64,000 nucleotides of DNA from Krasilnikovia cinnamomea (GTDB lineage: Bacteria > Actinomycetota > Actinomycetes > Mycobacteriales > Micromonosporaceae). The position numbers and the translations under genes are program-made. The notes beneath the pieces are model-generated. The model was not told the DNA's origin. It saw only the letters and a program-made list of their open reading frames with translations, and made no database searches. Positions 17,627-30,784 of the stretch are shown here, one piece after another. Position 1 is the first letter of the stretch. Every line of letters starts with the position of its first letter. The stretch is from the NCBI RefSeq assembly GCF_004217545.1, contig NZ_SHKY01000001.1, forward strand, positions 1,860,001 through 1,924,000, read 5' to 3'.

Positions 17627-18475
17627 TCAGTACGAGTAGAAGCCCTTGCCGGTCTTGCGGCCCAGATCGCCCGCGGTGACCATTCGCTGCAGCAGCTCCG
17701 GCGGGAAGAACTTCTCGTCGGCGGTGTCGCGGTAGATGTTGCTGGCCGCGTTCAGCATCACGTCGAGCCCGGTCAGGTCGACGGTGGCCAGTGGGCCCAT
17801 CGCGTGCCCGAAGCCCAGCTTCATGACGGTGTCCAGGTCGGCGGCCGAGACGACGCCGCTCTCGACCAGCTTGATCGCCTCGACCAGCAGGGCCGAGAAG
17901 AGCCGGTTGGAAACGAAGCCAGCCACGTCCCGCTTGACCTCGACGCAGGTCTTGCCGACCTCCTCGGCGAAGTTACGGGCGTTGGCCAGCGTCTCGTCGG
18001 AGGTCTGGTAGCCGCGCACCAGTTCGACCAGCTTCATCATCGGTACGGGCGAGAAGAAGTGGATGCCCACCACCGACTCGGGACGCGACGTGACCGCCGC
18101 GATCTGGGTGATCGGGATGGCCGAGGTGTTGGTGCCCAGCACGGCGCCCGGCTTGCAGACCTTGTCGAGGGTACGGAAGACGTCGTGCTTGGCCTCGATG
18201 CGCTCGAAGATGGCCTCGACCACGACATCGGCCTCGGCCGCCGCGTCCAGGTCGGTCGTGGTGGTGATCCGGCCGACGGTCGCCTCCGCGTCCTCCTCGG
18301 AGATCTTGCCCTTGGCGGCGAAGCGCCCGAGCGACTCCCGGATCGCTGTCACGCCGCGGGTCAGCGACGCGTCGTCGATGTCCCGCATGGTGACCGTCCA
18401 ACCGGCCTGCGCCGCCACCTGGGCAATGCCCGAACCCATCAGGCCGGAGCCGATGACCGCGAGTCGACCCGCCAT
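17627..18475 (-). CDS. 3-hydroxybutyryl-CoA dehydrogenase
   Basis: A 282-residue NAD(P)-dependent oxidoreductase acting on 3-hydroxyacyl-CoA, in fatty-acid or polyhydroxybutyrate metabolism. It has the Rossmann motif GSGLMGSGIA (about 9-18), NTSAIPIT, the catalytic His in VGIHFFSPVPMM with the paired Glu in KLVELV, then DVAGFVSNRL and the C-terminal GRKTGKGFY. The length is normal for the single-domain Hbd type. AAGGAGGG lies 7 bases before the ATG. No beta-oxidation partners are adjacent. Confidence 0.93.
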   Translation of the reverse strand: MAGRLAVIGSGLMGSGIAQVAAQAGWTVTMRDIDDASLTRGVTAIRESLGRFAAKGKISEEDAEATVGRITTTTDLDAAAEADVVVEAIFERIEAKHDVFRTLDKVCKPGAVLGTNTSAIPITQIAAVTSRPESVVGIHFFSPVPMMKLVELVRGYQTSDETLANARNFAEEVGKTCVEVKRDVAGFVSNRLFSALLVEAIKLVESGVVSAADLDTVMKLGFGHAMGPLATVDLTGLDVMLNAASNIYRDTADEKFFPPELLQRMVTAGDLGRKTGKGFYSY

Positions 18476-18610
18476 GTGTGACCCTCCTTCGTGAGTGCGT
18501 TTCCGAGTCTCACCCTAGCCGCCCCGCCTTAACGGCGGCTCAGCCCGGGTCTTTGTCCCTATCGGGGCATTTCCCCGGAAAATGGCGATCGCCGGTGCCA
18601 GACTGTGCTC

Positions 18611-18970
18611 ATGGCCACGAGCGACGGCTGGTACCTCATCGGACCGCTGGTGGCCGTCGTCGTGGTCGGCTTCCTCGGCACGGTCTTCTGGCGGATGGGC
18701 CTGCAATGGACCGGCGACGAGGACCCGGAACGACCGCGCGGCCGCCGGGGCGGTCGCGCCATCCTCGACACAGGCGACGACTACGGCCTGCTCGGCCCCG
18801 CCGCGATCGCGGACGACCCGGAGCTCGCCGACGACATCCGGGGACTGCTGGCGGACGCGGGCATCCGCGCCACGTACGCGCACCGCCGCGACGGCCGGGT
18901 CCTCATCCTGGTCTTCGCCGAGGAGCTGGAGGAGGCCCGCCGCCTGGTCGGCGGCAGCCCGGCCCTGTGA
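18611..18970 (+). CDS. Small membrane-anchored protein
   Basis: A 119-residue protein with one N-terminal membrane helix (about residues 8-27), an Arg/Gly-rich linker, and a C-terminal domain of about 55 residues (DDPELADDIRGLLADAGIRATYA ... VLILVFAEELEEARRLV). This domain resembles the DUF2007-type signal-transducing fold, where a short alpha/beta unit reads out residues after LLxxxGI. A GTG two codons upstream (18605) is also possible. It ends 4 bases before the convergent murA stop. Confidence 0.6.
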   Translation: MATSDGWYLIGPLVAVVVVGFLGTVFWRMGLQWTGDEDPERPRGRRGGRAILDTGDDYGLLGPAAIADDPELADDIRGLLADAGIRATYAHRRDGRVLILVFAEELEEARRLVGGSPAL

Positions 18971-18974
18971 GCCC

Positions 18975-20261
18975 TCAGAACCCGTAGCGAGGCTCGGCGA
19001 CCTGCGCCCGCTCCACGTCCACCCCGAGCTTGGCGAGGTCCGCCACGAAGTCGGGGTAGCCCCGGTCGATGTGGTGCACCTCACCCACCTCGGTCATGCC
19101 CTCGGCGCACAGTCCGGCGATGACCAGCCCCGCACCGGCGCGGATGTCCGTGGCCCGCACCGGCGCCCCGGACAGCCGTTCCCGGCCCCGCACGACCGCG
19201 TGATGGCCATCGGTACGGATGTCGGCGCCGAGCCGCACCATCTCGTTCACGAACATGAACCGGCCGTCGAAGATGTTCTCGGTGATCAGCGAGGAGCCCT
19301 GGCTCACCGCGCCCAGCCCGAGCGCCATGGGCAGCAGGTCGGTCGCGAACCCGGGGAACGGCAGCGTCACCACGTCAACGGCCGTGGGCCGGTCGGCCAT
19401 CCGTACCCGGAAGCTGTTCTCCCCCGGATCCACCACCGCACCCGCCGAGACCAGCTTGTCCAGCGCGATGTCGAGGAACTCCGGACGCACCCCGTGCACG
19501 GTCACGTCGCCGCGCGTCATCGCGGCCCCGAACGCCCAGGTGCCGCCGACGATCCGGTCGCCGATCGTGGTGTGCCGCACCGGGCTCAGCGCGTGCACGC
19601 CTTCGATCTGCAGGGTGGAGGTGCCCGCACCCGAGATGCGCGCGCCCATCGCGTTGAGCATCTCGCAGATGTCGACGATCTCCGGCTCCCGGGCCGCGTT
19701 GTCGATCTCCGTGCCGCCGCGGGCCAGCACCGCGGCCATGAGCAGGTTCTCCGTCGCGCCCACGCTGGGGAAGTCGAGCCAGATCTTCGCGCCGCGCAGC
19801 CCGCCGGGAGCCGACGCGATGACGAAGCCGTGCTCGCCGGAGATCTCCGCACCCATCCGGGCCAGTCCCGAGAAGTGCATGTCCAGGCCGCGGGAGCCGA
19901 TCATGTCGCCGCCGGGCAGGGCGACGCGGACGTCGCCGCGCCGGGCCAGCAGCGGTCCGAGTACGCAGATCGAGGCGCGCAGCCGGCGCACCAGGTCGTA
20001 GTCCGCCTCGGCGCCCGGCACGGCCGGTACGTCGATCGTGGCGATCCCGCCCGCGAGCTCCACCTGGCAGCCCAGCCGGCGCAGCACCTCGCCCATGATC
20101 GCGATGTCGGTGATGCGCGGCACGTTCTCCACCACGCTGCGCCCCTCGGCCAGCAGGGTGACCGCCATGAGCTTGAGCGCGGAGTTCTTCGCGCCGTCGA
20201 CCGTGACGTCCCCGGCGAGGCGCGCCCCGCCCTTGACCCTGATCACATCCACGCGGGCCAT
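18975..20261 (-). CDS. murA: UDP-N-acetylglucosamine 1-carboxyvinyltransferase
   Basis: A 428-residue enzyme for the first committed step of peptidoglycan precursor synthesis, adding enolpyruvate from PEP to UDP-GlcNAc in the cytosol. The ATG at 20259-20261 gives the family start; a longer open frame upstream is not protein-like. The N terminus has [12 protein letters not shown], with the conserved Lys and Asn. The active-site loop reads [16 protein letters not shown]. Asp119 stands where most MurA enzymes have the Cys that fosfomycin alkylates, as in the mycobacterial enzyme, so fosfomycin resistance is expected. It is divergent from the adenosyltransferase gene. Confidence 0.96.
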   Translation of the reverse strand: MARVDVIRVKGGARLAGDVTVDGAKNSALKLMAVTLLAEGRSVVENVPRITDIAIMGEVLRRLGCQVELAGGIATIDVPAVPGAEADYDLVRRLRASICVLGPLLARRGDVRVALPGGDMIGSRGLDMHFSGLARMGAEISGEHGFVIASAPGGLRGAKIWLDFPSVGATENLLMAAVLARGGTEIDNAAREPEIVDICEMLNAMGARISGAGTSTLQIEGVHALSPVRHTTIGDRIVGGTWAFGAAMTRGDVTVHGVRPEFLDIALDKLVSAGAVVDPGENSFRVRMADRPTAVDVVTLPFPGFATDLLPMALGLGAVSQGSSLITENIFDGRFMFVNEMVRLGADIRTDGHHAVVRGRERLSGAPVRATDIRAGAGLVIAGLCAEGMTEVGEVHHIDRGYPDFVADLAKLGVDVERAQVAEPRYGF

Positions 20262-20339
20262 GGTAGGGCTTGCGAGCCCGCCGGACCCCACAGCGGGGCC
20301 TTCGGCGTGACCTGGGACGGCGGCCCGTAGGGTGGGCCC

Positions 20340-20915
20340 ATGGCCGTCCACCTGACCCGCATCTATACCCGCACCGGCGACGCCGGGCAGACCCGCCTGG
20401 GCAACAACGAGGTCGCCGCCAAGACCGATCCGCGGATCGCGGCGTACGCGGACGCCGACGAGTGCAACGCCGCCCTCGGCGTCGCGCTCGCGCTCGGTGG
20501 GCTCCCGGAGGACATCCGTGAGGTGCTGACCGCGGTGCAGAACGACCTGTTCGACGTCGGCGCGGACCTGTGCAACCCGCTCAGCGAGGACCCGCCGTAC
20601 CCGCCGCTGCGGATCACCGAGGCGTACGTGACCCGCCTCGAGGGCTGGTGCGACGAGTACAACGAGCGGCTGCCCGCGCTCGACTCCTTCATCCTGCCCG
20701 GCGGCACCCCCGGGGCGGCCCTGCTGCACGTGGCCCGTACCGTGGCCCGCCGCGCGGAGCGCTCGGCGTGGGCCCTGATCGCCATGGACGCGCAACGGAC
20801 GGGCGAACTGCCCGCCAAGTACCTGAACCGCCTGTCCGACCTGCTGTTCATCCTCGCGCGCAGCGCGAACCCCGACGGCGACGTGAGGTGGGTCCCCGGC
20901 GGCGCCCGGGCCTGA
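20340..20915 (+). CDS. Cob(I)yrinic acid a,c-diamide adenosyltransferase (PduO type)
   Basis: A 191-residue ATP:cob(I)alamin adenosyltransferase that makes adenosylcobalamin. It carries the PduO ATP-binding N terminus [16 protein letters not shown] and the conserved C-terminal RTVARRAER and [14 protein letters not shown]. The length is typical. GGGTGGG lies just before the ATG. No other cobalamin genes or B12 riboswitch are seen nearby, and its position between murA and the DUF2550 gene agrees with the common actinobacterial order. Confidence 0.94.
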   Translation: MAVHLTRIYTRTGDAGQTRLGNNEVAAKTDPRIAAYADADECNAALGVALALGGLPEDIREVLTAVQNDLFDVGADLCNPLSEDPPYPPLRITEAYVTRLEGWCDEYNERLPALDSFILPGGTPGAALLHVARTVARRAERSAWALIAMDAQRTGELPAKYLNRLSDLLFILARSANPDGDVRWVPGGARA

Positions 20916-20924
20916 CCCGCGCGG

Positions 20925-21023
20925 GCTCAGCGTTCGGCGTTGCTCAGTGCTCGGCCGGCTCGATGCTCGGCGGGCTCAATGCGCGGCGGGCTCAGTGCTC
21001 GGCCCGGGCTCAGTGCTCGGCCG
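20925..21023 (+). repeat. Six degenerate 16-18 bp tandem repeats at the 3' end of the DUF2550 gene
   Basis: Units related to GCTCAGTGCTCGGC begin at 20925, 20942, 20958, 20974, 20990 and 21008. The last unit contains the stop codon of the DUF2550 gene (minus strand), whose final codons Ala-Glu-His-stop are one repeat. The array fills the whole gap between the two convergent genes and looks like expansion of that gene end by slippage. Confidence 0.85.
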
Positions 21024-21468
21024 GGCGCGGGGCGGCCACCGGGCGCCGGGCGGTGCTGCCGGGCGGGCCAGCCTCAAGCCACGACAGGAAGCCCGTCACC
21101 GTGGACTCCGCCATGGCGATCTCCACCCGCGATTCCGGTGTCGCGCAGCTCAGCACGACCCAGTGCCCGGGGATCGGGCGGCATTCCGGGCCTTCCGGCA
21201 GCCGCGGGCGGTCCACGATCAGCTCCCGGCGGTTCAGGACCCGCTTCGCGCGGATGGCGAAGCTGAACATGCGGTGGAAGCGCAGCTCGTCACCGACGAA
21301 CTGGCCGATCCCGGCGGACCAGCCCCGTCCGGGGACGAGCGTGTGGACGCGGACCTGAAGCGCGATGGTGCCGCCGCCGCGCATCAGCAGGCGACGGCGC
21401 AGGAACAGGGCCAGCAGCAGGACGAGCAGCGTGACGACGCAGATTCCGAGGAATTCCAGAATCCGCAT
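21010..21468 (-). CDS. DUF2550 family membrane protein
   Basis: A 152-residue protein with one N-terminal membrane helix (about 5-24) followed by Arg residues and a cytosolic beta-rich domain with conserved patterns such as GWSAGIGQF, RMFSFAIRAKRVL and CATPESRVEIAMAESTVTGFLSWLE. DUF2550 genes sit directly after atpC across actinobacteria, as here: the ATG is 7 bases past the atpC stop. The role is unknown. The last residues (RPAEH) derive from the 16-bp repeat array. Confidence 0.88.
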   Translation of the reverse strand: MRILEFLGICVVTLLVLLLALFLRRRLLMRGGGTIALQVRVHTLVPGRGWSAGIGQFVGDELRFHRMFSFAIRAKRVLNRRELIVDRPRLPEGPECRPIPGHWVVLSCATPESRVEIAMAESTVTGFLSWLEAGPPGSTARRPVAAPRPAEH

Positions 21469-21475
21469 CCCGGGC

Positions 21476-21757
21476 TCAGCGCGCGTCGGGGAGGGCGGCG
21501 GTGGCGCTCTCGGCGAGTACGGTCACGCCGTCCTCGCGTACCGACAGGAAGCCGCCGGCCACGTCGTACGTCAGCTGCTCACCACCCGCGAGCTTGACGC
21601 GAACCTGGGAGGGCTCCTTCAGCTGGCCCAGCAGCGGGGCGTGGCCAGGCAGCACACCGAGCTCACCCTCGGTGGTGCGGGCGACAAGCATCTCCGCCTC
21701 GCCGGACCAGATCTTCTCCTCGACGGCGACGACCTGGACGTTCAGCTGGTTGGCCAC
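21476..21757 (-). CDS. atpC: ATP synthase F1 subunit epsilon
   Basis: A 93-residue epsilon subunit, the regulatory rotor component of F1. It has the beta-sandwich start LNVQVVAVEEKIWSGEAEMLVA and the conserved GELGVLPGHAPLLGQL. It ends after the beta domain, so the C-terminal helical hairpin that inhibits ATP hydrolysis in E. coli is essentially missing, which is a short form. GTG start with GAGGAG upstream. It is separated from atpD by a terminator and the LCP gene, and it has its own promoter candidate. Confidence 0.95.
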   Translation of the reverse strand: MANQLNVQVVAVEEKIWSGEAEMLVARTTEGELGVLPGHAPLLGQLKEPSQVRVKLAGGEQLTYDVAGGFLSVREDGVTVLAESATAALPDAR

Positions 21758-21796
21758 GCTGTCTCCTCGTTGGGCCGACTGGAACCGATGGGGTGA

Positions 21797-21802
21797 ATTC
21801 TA
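21797..21802 (-). promoter_or_regulatory. Candidate -10 box for atpC
   Basis: On the minus strand TAGAAT lies 40 bases before the atpC GTG, in an otherwise GC-rich gap of 96 bases after the LCP gene. The -35 region (about GTTCTT) is weak. A separate promoter is expected because a terminator follows atpD. Confidence 0.4.
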
Positions 21803-21853
21803 AACACGGCGTTGACGCGGAAGAACTCCGGGTGGCGACCGCCACGTTCGCGG

Positions 21854-23011
21854 TCAGGAGTTGCGGTTGATGAATTCCGGATGGTTGACCATGAACGTCG
21901 TGATCGTGTCGTCCCGGACCGCGGCGAAGAACTCCTGCGCGCTCGGGTCCAGCGCCTCACCCTGGTAGTCCCGGTTCTTGCCGGTGCCACTGAAGACCGA
22001 GTGCCCCGGCAGCCTGACCAGCGTCATGTTCTCGCTGTTGACGCCGCGCAGCGCGAGCCCCCAGTCGACCACGTTGTGGCCCTGGCCGTCGAAGATCAGG
22101 GACTCGCCGGCAGCGCGCAGGATGCCGTCCAGTTTGGCGGGGTTCGTCACGACCTTCTGGCTGAGCGCCTGCTTCGCCATCGCCTTGATGAACTTCTGCT
22201 GGTTTATCTGGCGGTCGTAGTCGCCGCGCTTGAGGCCGTAACGCTGGCGGACGACGTCGAGGGCCTGCCAGGCCTCCAGGTGGTGGGTGCCCTTCGGGTA
22301 CTGCGCCTGTGGGCCGTAGTACGGGTGGGCGCACTGGTTGTTGGCGCAGCTGGGGTAGCGCGGGCGGGGCTTGCCGTCGGGCTGCAGGTGCTCGGACTTG
22401 ATGTCCTGGTCGATCGTCATGGTGACGCCACCCATGGCCTCGACGATCTTCTTGAAGCCGCCGAAGTTGATGATCGCCCCGGCGTCGAACTCCTGGATAC
22501 CGGTGAGCCGGCCGACCGTCTTGGCCAGCAGTTCGAACCCCTGCGCCACGTCGTGCTTGCCGTTACCCACCGAGCTGCCGTACGACATCGCGGAGTTGAT
22601 CTTGGCGGTGCCGCCGTTGAAGCCGGTCTTGGCGAACGGCGGGATCTCCACCAGCAGGTCGCGCGGGATGGAGAAGAGGTACGCCTCCTTCAGCCCCGCC
22701 GGGATGTGCGCCACGATGATCGAGTCGGAGAGCGGGGCGGTGTTGGCGTCGCGCGGGTCGATGCCCACGAGCAGGATGTTCAGCGGGCCCTTGATGTTGA
22801 CCTTCCTCGGCGCCGCGCCGGGCGGCTTGTTGCCGAAGAGGGACTGCTGGTTCACCGCCCCCGCGTACCGGGCGTAGAGCACCTGGCCGCTCACCAGCAG
22901 ACCGCCGCTGACCACCATCAGAACAGCCCCGACGATCGCGCACAGGCGCGCCCACAACGGAGCGCGTCGTCCACGCTTGCGCGTTGCGCCGAGGTTGCCG
23001 CTCTTCGCCAC
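21854..23011 (-). CDS. LytR-CpsA-Psr (LCP) family protein
   Basis: A 385-residue membrane-anchored phosphotransferase family that attaches teichoic acids, arabinogalactan or other glycopolymers to peptidoglycan on the outer face of the membrane. An Arg/Lys-rich cytosolic start is followed by one membrane helix (about 22-45) and the LCP domain, with NILLVGIDPRD, the SDSIIVAHI segment, the basic pocket SIPRDLLVEI and QKFIKAMAKQAL. GTG start. Its place between atpD and atpC is unusual. A strong terminator separates it from atpD. Confidence 0.93.
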   Translation of the reverse strand: MAKSGNLGATRKRGRRAPLWARLCAIVGAVLMVVSGGLLVSGQVLYARYAGAVNQQSLFGNKPPGAAPRKVNIKGPLNILLVGIDPRDANTAPLSDSIIVAHIPAGLKEAYLFSIPRDLLVEIPPFAKTGFNGGTAKINSAMSYGSSVGNGKHDVAQGFELLAKTVGRLTGIQEFDAGAIINFGGFKKIVEAMGGVTMTIDQDIKSEHLQPDGKPRPRYPSCANNQCAHPYYGPQAQYPKGTHHLEAWQALDVVRQRYGLKRGDYDRQINQQKFIKAMAKQALSQKVVTNPAKLDGILRAAGESLIFDGQGHNVVDWGLALRGVNSENMTLVRLPGHSVFSGTGKNRDYQGEALDPSAQEFFAAVRDDTITTFMVNHPEFINRNS

Positions 23012-23167
23012 TCGATCCCCGTCCGTGCCGATCGATCCGCGCGACCTCCGACATGGTCGCAGGCTGCCACAAGGCTGACATCCAGAGTACCGATCGCCGG
23101 TGCCTTCGCTGGCCTCCGGTTCCCGCCCAGCCCCTGGTCAAACGCGCCAGTACCGCCGGGGAAACGC

Positions 23168-23199
23168 GTGAGCCGCGCCGAAGTTTCGGCGCGGCTCAC
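23168..23199 (-). terminator. Terminator after atpD
   Basis: A perfect 15-bp stem, GTGAGCCGCGCCGAA and its complement, with a 2-base loop, begins 17 bases after the atpD stop. It is followed on the minus strand by GCGTTTCC. This should end most atp operon transcripts before the LCP and atpC genes. Confidence 0.85.
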
Positions 23200-23215
23200 G
23201 GAGAATACCGGAAGA

Positions 23216-25587
<2,372 letters not shown>

Positions 25588-25589
25588 GA

Positions 25590-27239
<1,650 letters not shown>

Positions 27240-27327
27240 CCTCTGCCTTCTCTGTTCGTGCTCGGGACGTCACCGCCGCCGAGGGGCCTGTGCTCGCGGC
27301 CGTCCCCGGCGCGCGATGCGGGAAGAA

Positions 27328-28146
27328 CTATTTAGCGAACGCCTGCCGCGCCGCGTTGAGCCGCCGCAGGATCGTGCCGTCGTAGAGGTCGGAGCCGACC
27401 CGCACGCTGACACCGCCGATGACGGACGGATCCACCTCGACCTTCAGCGAGACCTGCCGGCCGTACTTGTCGGACAGGGTGCTGGCCAGTCGCTGCTCCT
27501 CGGCGTCGCTGAGGACCTTCGCCACCGTCACGTACGCGACCTCGTGGTCCCGCTTCGCCGCGGTCAGCTCGACCAGCCGGCTCAGTGACGCTTCGAAGCT
27601 GCGGCCGCCGAATCCTTCGAGGGCCACCTCGACCAGCTTGCCCGTGGCCACCCGGACCTTGCCCTTGAGCAGGTCCTGGACCAGCTTAACCCGGCGTTCG
27701 AGCGGGGCACCGGGGTCACCGAGAGTGACCGCCAGGGCGGGGTTGGCCGCCACGACCTGCCCGAAGCGGAACAGCTCGTCCTCCACCTCGGCCAGCTCGT
27801 CGGCGCGCTGCGCGGAGCTGAGCAGCGCGTCCACGCCGAGGCGCTCGGTCGCGTCCCACAGCTCGTTCGGCGCCGACCAGCGGCCCCGGACCAGTGCGGT
27901 GAGCACGTCCGCCGTGACGGCGTCGACCTTGCCCGCGAGCAGCGAGCCCAGCAGATCCGCCCGGTCGCCCGCGGAGCGCGACGGGTCCGTCAGGGCCCGC
28001 CGCAGCCGGGGCTCGGCCCGCAGCAGCCGGGCCACCGACAGGATCTCGTCGGCGACCGTGGCGAGCTGCGCGGCCGTGGCCTTGGTCGTGGTGGTGGCGA
28101 GCTTGTCGGTCGCCTCCGCGTACGACTCGCGGGTCACGCTCGACAT
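27328..28146 (-). CDS. atpH: ATP synthase F1 subunit delta
   Basis: A 272-residue stator subunit joining the b subunit to the top of F1. The first 150 residues are helical (RESYAEATDKLA ...) and the C-terminal domain shows the family pattern, ending SVIGGVSVRVGSDLYDGTILRRLNAARQ. It is longer than the 180 residues of E. coli, as in streptomycetes, but is not fused to b as in mycobacteria. The ATG overlaps the atpF stop by one base. Confidence 0.96.
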   Translation of the reverse strand: MSSVTRESYAEATDKLATTTTKATAAQLATVADEILSVARLLRAEPRLRRALTDPSRSAGDRADLLGSLLAGKVDAVTADVLTALVRGRWSAPNELWDATERLGVDALLSSAQRADELAEVEDELFRFGQVVAANPALAVTLGDPGAPLERRVKLVQDLLKGKVRVATGKLVEVALEGFGGRSFEASLSRLVELTAAKRDHEVAYVTVAKVLSDAEEQRLASTLSDKYGRQVSLKVEVDPSVIGGVSVRVGSDLYDGTILRRLNAARQAFAK

Positions 28147-28694
28147 CAGCGCCCGCCCGCGGAGCCGGCCGCGTCGAGCTCGGCGATGAACCGGTCCACC
28201 GTGCCGCGCGCCCGGGCCTCGTCGGCGAGGGACTCGCCCACAATCCGGCCGGCCAGATCGACCGCCAGCGTGCCGACCTCGGAACGCAGGTCCCGCACGA
28301 TGGCCTCACGCTGGGCCGCGAGCTGCTCGTGGCCGGTCGCGATGATCCGGTCGGACTCCTCCCGCGCCTTGGCCAGGACGTCCTGACGGATCGCCTCGGC
28401 GTCGGCCCGTGCCTCGTCGCGGATGCGAGCGGCCTCCGTGCGTGCCTCACCGAGCTGCGCCCGGTACTGCTCGAGCAGCGCGTTGGCCTCCGCCTGGGCG
28501 GATTCGGCGCGCTTGATCCCGCCCTCGATCGCGTCCACCCGCGCCGCGAACGTCTTCTCCATCTGCGGGAAGACGAACTTCATCAGCACGAAGCAGAGCA
28601 GCCCGAACGCGATCGTCCCGATGACGACTTCCTGCCAGAACGGGATGATCGGGTTGTGCTCGACCGCAGCGGCCAGATTCAACGAAGTGATCAA
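28146..28694 (-). CDS. atpF: ATP synthase Fo subunit b
   Basis: A 182-residue peripheral stalk subunit: one N-terminal membrane helix (about 18-42), then a long Ala/Glu/Arg coiled coil with the usual EARTEAARIRDEARADAEAI pattern. The start is a TTG (28692-28694) with GGGAGG upstream, an uncommon start that may lower translation. It sits between atpE and atpH in standard order. Confidence 0.95.
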   Translation of the reverse strand: MITSLNLAAAVEHNPIIPFWQEVVIGTIAFGLLCFVLMKFVFPQMEKTFAARVDAIEGGIKRAESAQAEANALLEQYRAQLGEARTEAARIRDEARADAEAIRQDVLAKAREESDRIIATGHEQLAAQREAIVRDLRSEVGTLAVDLAGRIVGESLADEARARGTVDRFIAELDAAGSAGGR

Positions 28695-28719
28695 AGGACA
28701 CCTCCCGTCGAGGCGGCGG

Positions 28720-29019
<300 letters not shown>

Positions 29020-29811
29020 TCAGTGCTCGTCGGCGAGTGCGCCCTGCACATAGCTCGCGGTCAGCACCGTGAACACATAGGCCTGGAGCACGATGACCAG
29101 GAATTCCAGGAAGGTCAGGGCGATGGTCATCGTCCAGGACACGACCGCGAACGGCGCGAACCAGGCGTTCGCGTTGATCATCGCGAAGCCGCCGAGCGTG
29201 AACACCAGCAGCAGCATGTGACCCGCGAACATGTTCGCGAAGAGCCGGACCGCCAGCGAGAACGGGCGCACCAGGAACGTCGAGAAGAACTCGATCGGAA
29301 TCAGCAACGGCAGGATGAACCACGGCGCGGGCGGCATCAGAGCCGTCTTGAAGTACTTCGCGAAGCCGTGGTGCCGGATGCCGACCACGATGAACATCAC
29401 GTAGCTGATCACCGCGAGGAAAGCCGGGAAGGCGATGTGCGAGTTCGGGGAGATCTGGACGAAGGGAACGATGCCCCAGAAGTTGTTCAGCAGGATGAAG
29501 CAGAAAAGCGTCGTCAGGTACGGCGCGAAGCGCACACCCGCCGGGCCGATCATCTCCACCGAGATGTTGTTCCGCACGAAGCCGTAAACGCTCTCGGCGA
29601 GCCACTGCTTCTTGGTGGGAACCAGCTTCGGCTTCCGGTAGGAGGCCAGGAAGAACACGATGATCGCCGCGGTGGTGAGCCACACCAGGAACGTGATCTT
29701 CGTAAACCAGACCGAGTGCGCGCCCCACGGCAGGATGCTCGGCGGATAGAAGTCCTCCACGCTCGGCGGGAACGGAACTTCCCCGGCGAGGACGATCGAC
29801 TGACCGATCAC
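29020..29811 (-). CDS. atpB: ATP synthase Fo subunit a
   Basis: A 263-residue stator membrane protein forming the proton half-channels. It has five or six helices and the essential Arg in SLAVRLFANMFAGHML. GTG start with AGGAAAGG upstream. The N-terminal domain contains FPPSVEDFYPPS, typical of actinobacterial subunit a. Confidence 0.97.
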   Translation of the reverse strand: MIGQSIVLAGEVPFPPSVEDFYPPSILPWGAHSVWFTKITFLVWLTTAAIIVFFLASYRKPKLVPTKKQWLAESVYGFVRNNISVEMIGPAGVRFAPYLTTLFCFILLNNFWGIVPFVQISPNSHIAFPAFLAVISYVMFIVVGIRHHGFAKYFKTALMPPAPWFILPLLIPIEFFSTFLVRPFSLAVRLFANMFAGHMLLLVFTLGGFAMINANAWFAPFAVVSWTMTIALTFLEFLVIVLQAYVFTVLTASYVQGALADEH

Positions 29812-29826
29812 CGTAGCCCTTTCCTG

Positions 29827-30060
29827 TCAGGCGCCCAGGCGGCGCACGATGAGGTAGACACCGCCGCCGATCCCAACGACACAGCCGATGCCGGCGAATA
29901 TGCCCCTGGTCCCGACCCAGTGGTCGACCAGCCAACCGATCCCGCCCCACACCAACATGCCCGCAAGGAGATAACTGAGCGCCGTCATCCCCATACCCGA
30001 GTCGGGTGGGGGTGGACCGTCGTCACCGCGGGGATCGTGTTTAGGGCCTTGACCGGTCAT
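29827..30060 (-). CDS. AtpZ/AtpI-family small membrane protein
   Basis: A 77-residue protein with a charged Asp/Pro-rich start and two membrane helices (LSYLLAGMLVWGGIGWLVD and a Gly-rich second helix), the AtpZ pattern. It lies 15 bases upstream of atpB on the same strand. Such proteins assist assembly of Fo or ion supply to it in other bacteria; the role here is inferred from position. Confidence 0.8.
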   Translation of the reverse strand: MTGQGPKHDPRGDDGPPPPDSGMGMTALSYLLAGMLVWGGIGWLVDHWVGTRGIFAGIGCVVGIGGGVYLIVRRLGA

Positions 30061-30267
30061 GACGGCCGAACCTTATCAGCCGCTCAGGCCAGGCTAAGCG
30101 GGACCCCCCGCACAACCGAGGTTGTCCAGGCGTTAGGGGTCTCGCAACTGGAGGGACACGGTACTCCCCTCGCGCCAGAACTGGACAACTCCGCGCGGCC
30201 CGGATCACCGGATCGGGGAAACCGCCCCGAATCGCCGACCCGTCAAGCCGCCGTGCGGTGGAGAAGA

Positions 30268-30744
30268 TCACTTCCGGCGGGCCAGCTTGTGCACCCACCA
30301 CACCTGCGCGGCCGTCCACACCACGACCCCGGCCACCACCCCCCATCCCAGCGCGACACCGCCGCGCCAGCCCGAGCCGACGAGAACCGCCAGGATCACG
30401 CCGAGCAGGGAGTACTTCAGCACGTACGCGCCCAGGCCGACCGGCATGACCAGCGCGGGGCGCACCGTGTCCGCCCAGGCCAGGGCCAGGGTCGTGAGCG
30501 TGTAGCTCACCGTCACGATCGCCACCCCGGCCGCCGCGCCCAACGCCACCACGGGGCCGCCCACCACGAAGCCGACCGAGGCCGCGCACAGCAGCAGCGC
30601 CACCGAGATCGCCGTCAGCAGCGGGAGGTGCTCCACCTTCCACCGCGGATCGGCGGGCAGCGGCGGCAGGTCCGGCAACGGCGTGTCGTCCGGGTCCGCA
30701 CCCTGTCGGGGCACCCCGGCCACGCGCGTCTGTTCCTCTGTCAT
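30268..30744 (-). CDS. Possible ATP synthase subunit I (AtpI-like) membrane protein
   Basis: A 158-residue protein with an acidic, Pro-rich N terminus of about 50 residues and four membrane helices (about 55-150), ending in a basic tail. The ATG at 30744 follows GGAGGG and comes 40 bases after the glyA stop. The four-helix layout and place at the head of the atp genes fit AtpI, but the sequence identity to AtpI is not obvious to me. A gap of 207 bases separates it from the AtpZ-like gene and probably holds the main atp promoter, though I cannot pick it out. Confidence 0.65.
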   Translation of the reverse strand: MTEEQTRVAGVPRQGADPDDTPLPDLPPLPADPRWKVEHLPLLTAISVALLLCAASVGFVVGGPVVALGAAAGVAIVTVSYTLTTLALAWADTVRPALVMPVGLGAYVLKYSLLGVILAVLVGSGWRGGVALGWGVVAGVVVWTAAQVWWVHKLARRK

Positions 30745-30784
30745 CCGGTGCCCTCCTGGCCCTGCTTCACGGCGGTGCGCTCGG

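Noticed and set aside
27328..28694. A fused b-delta ATP synthase subunit as in mycobacteria
   Set aside because: atpF has its own stop codon at 28146-28148 and atpH its own start, overlapping by one base; each protein is full length.
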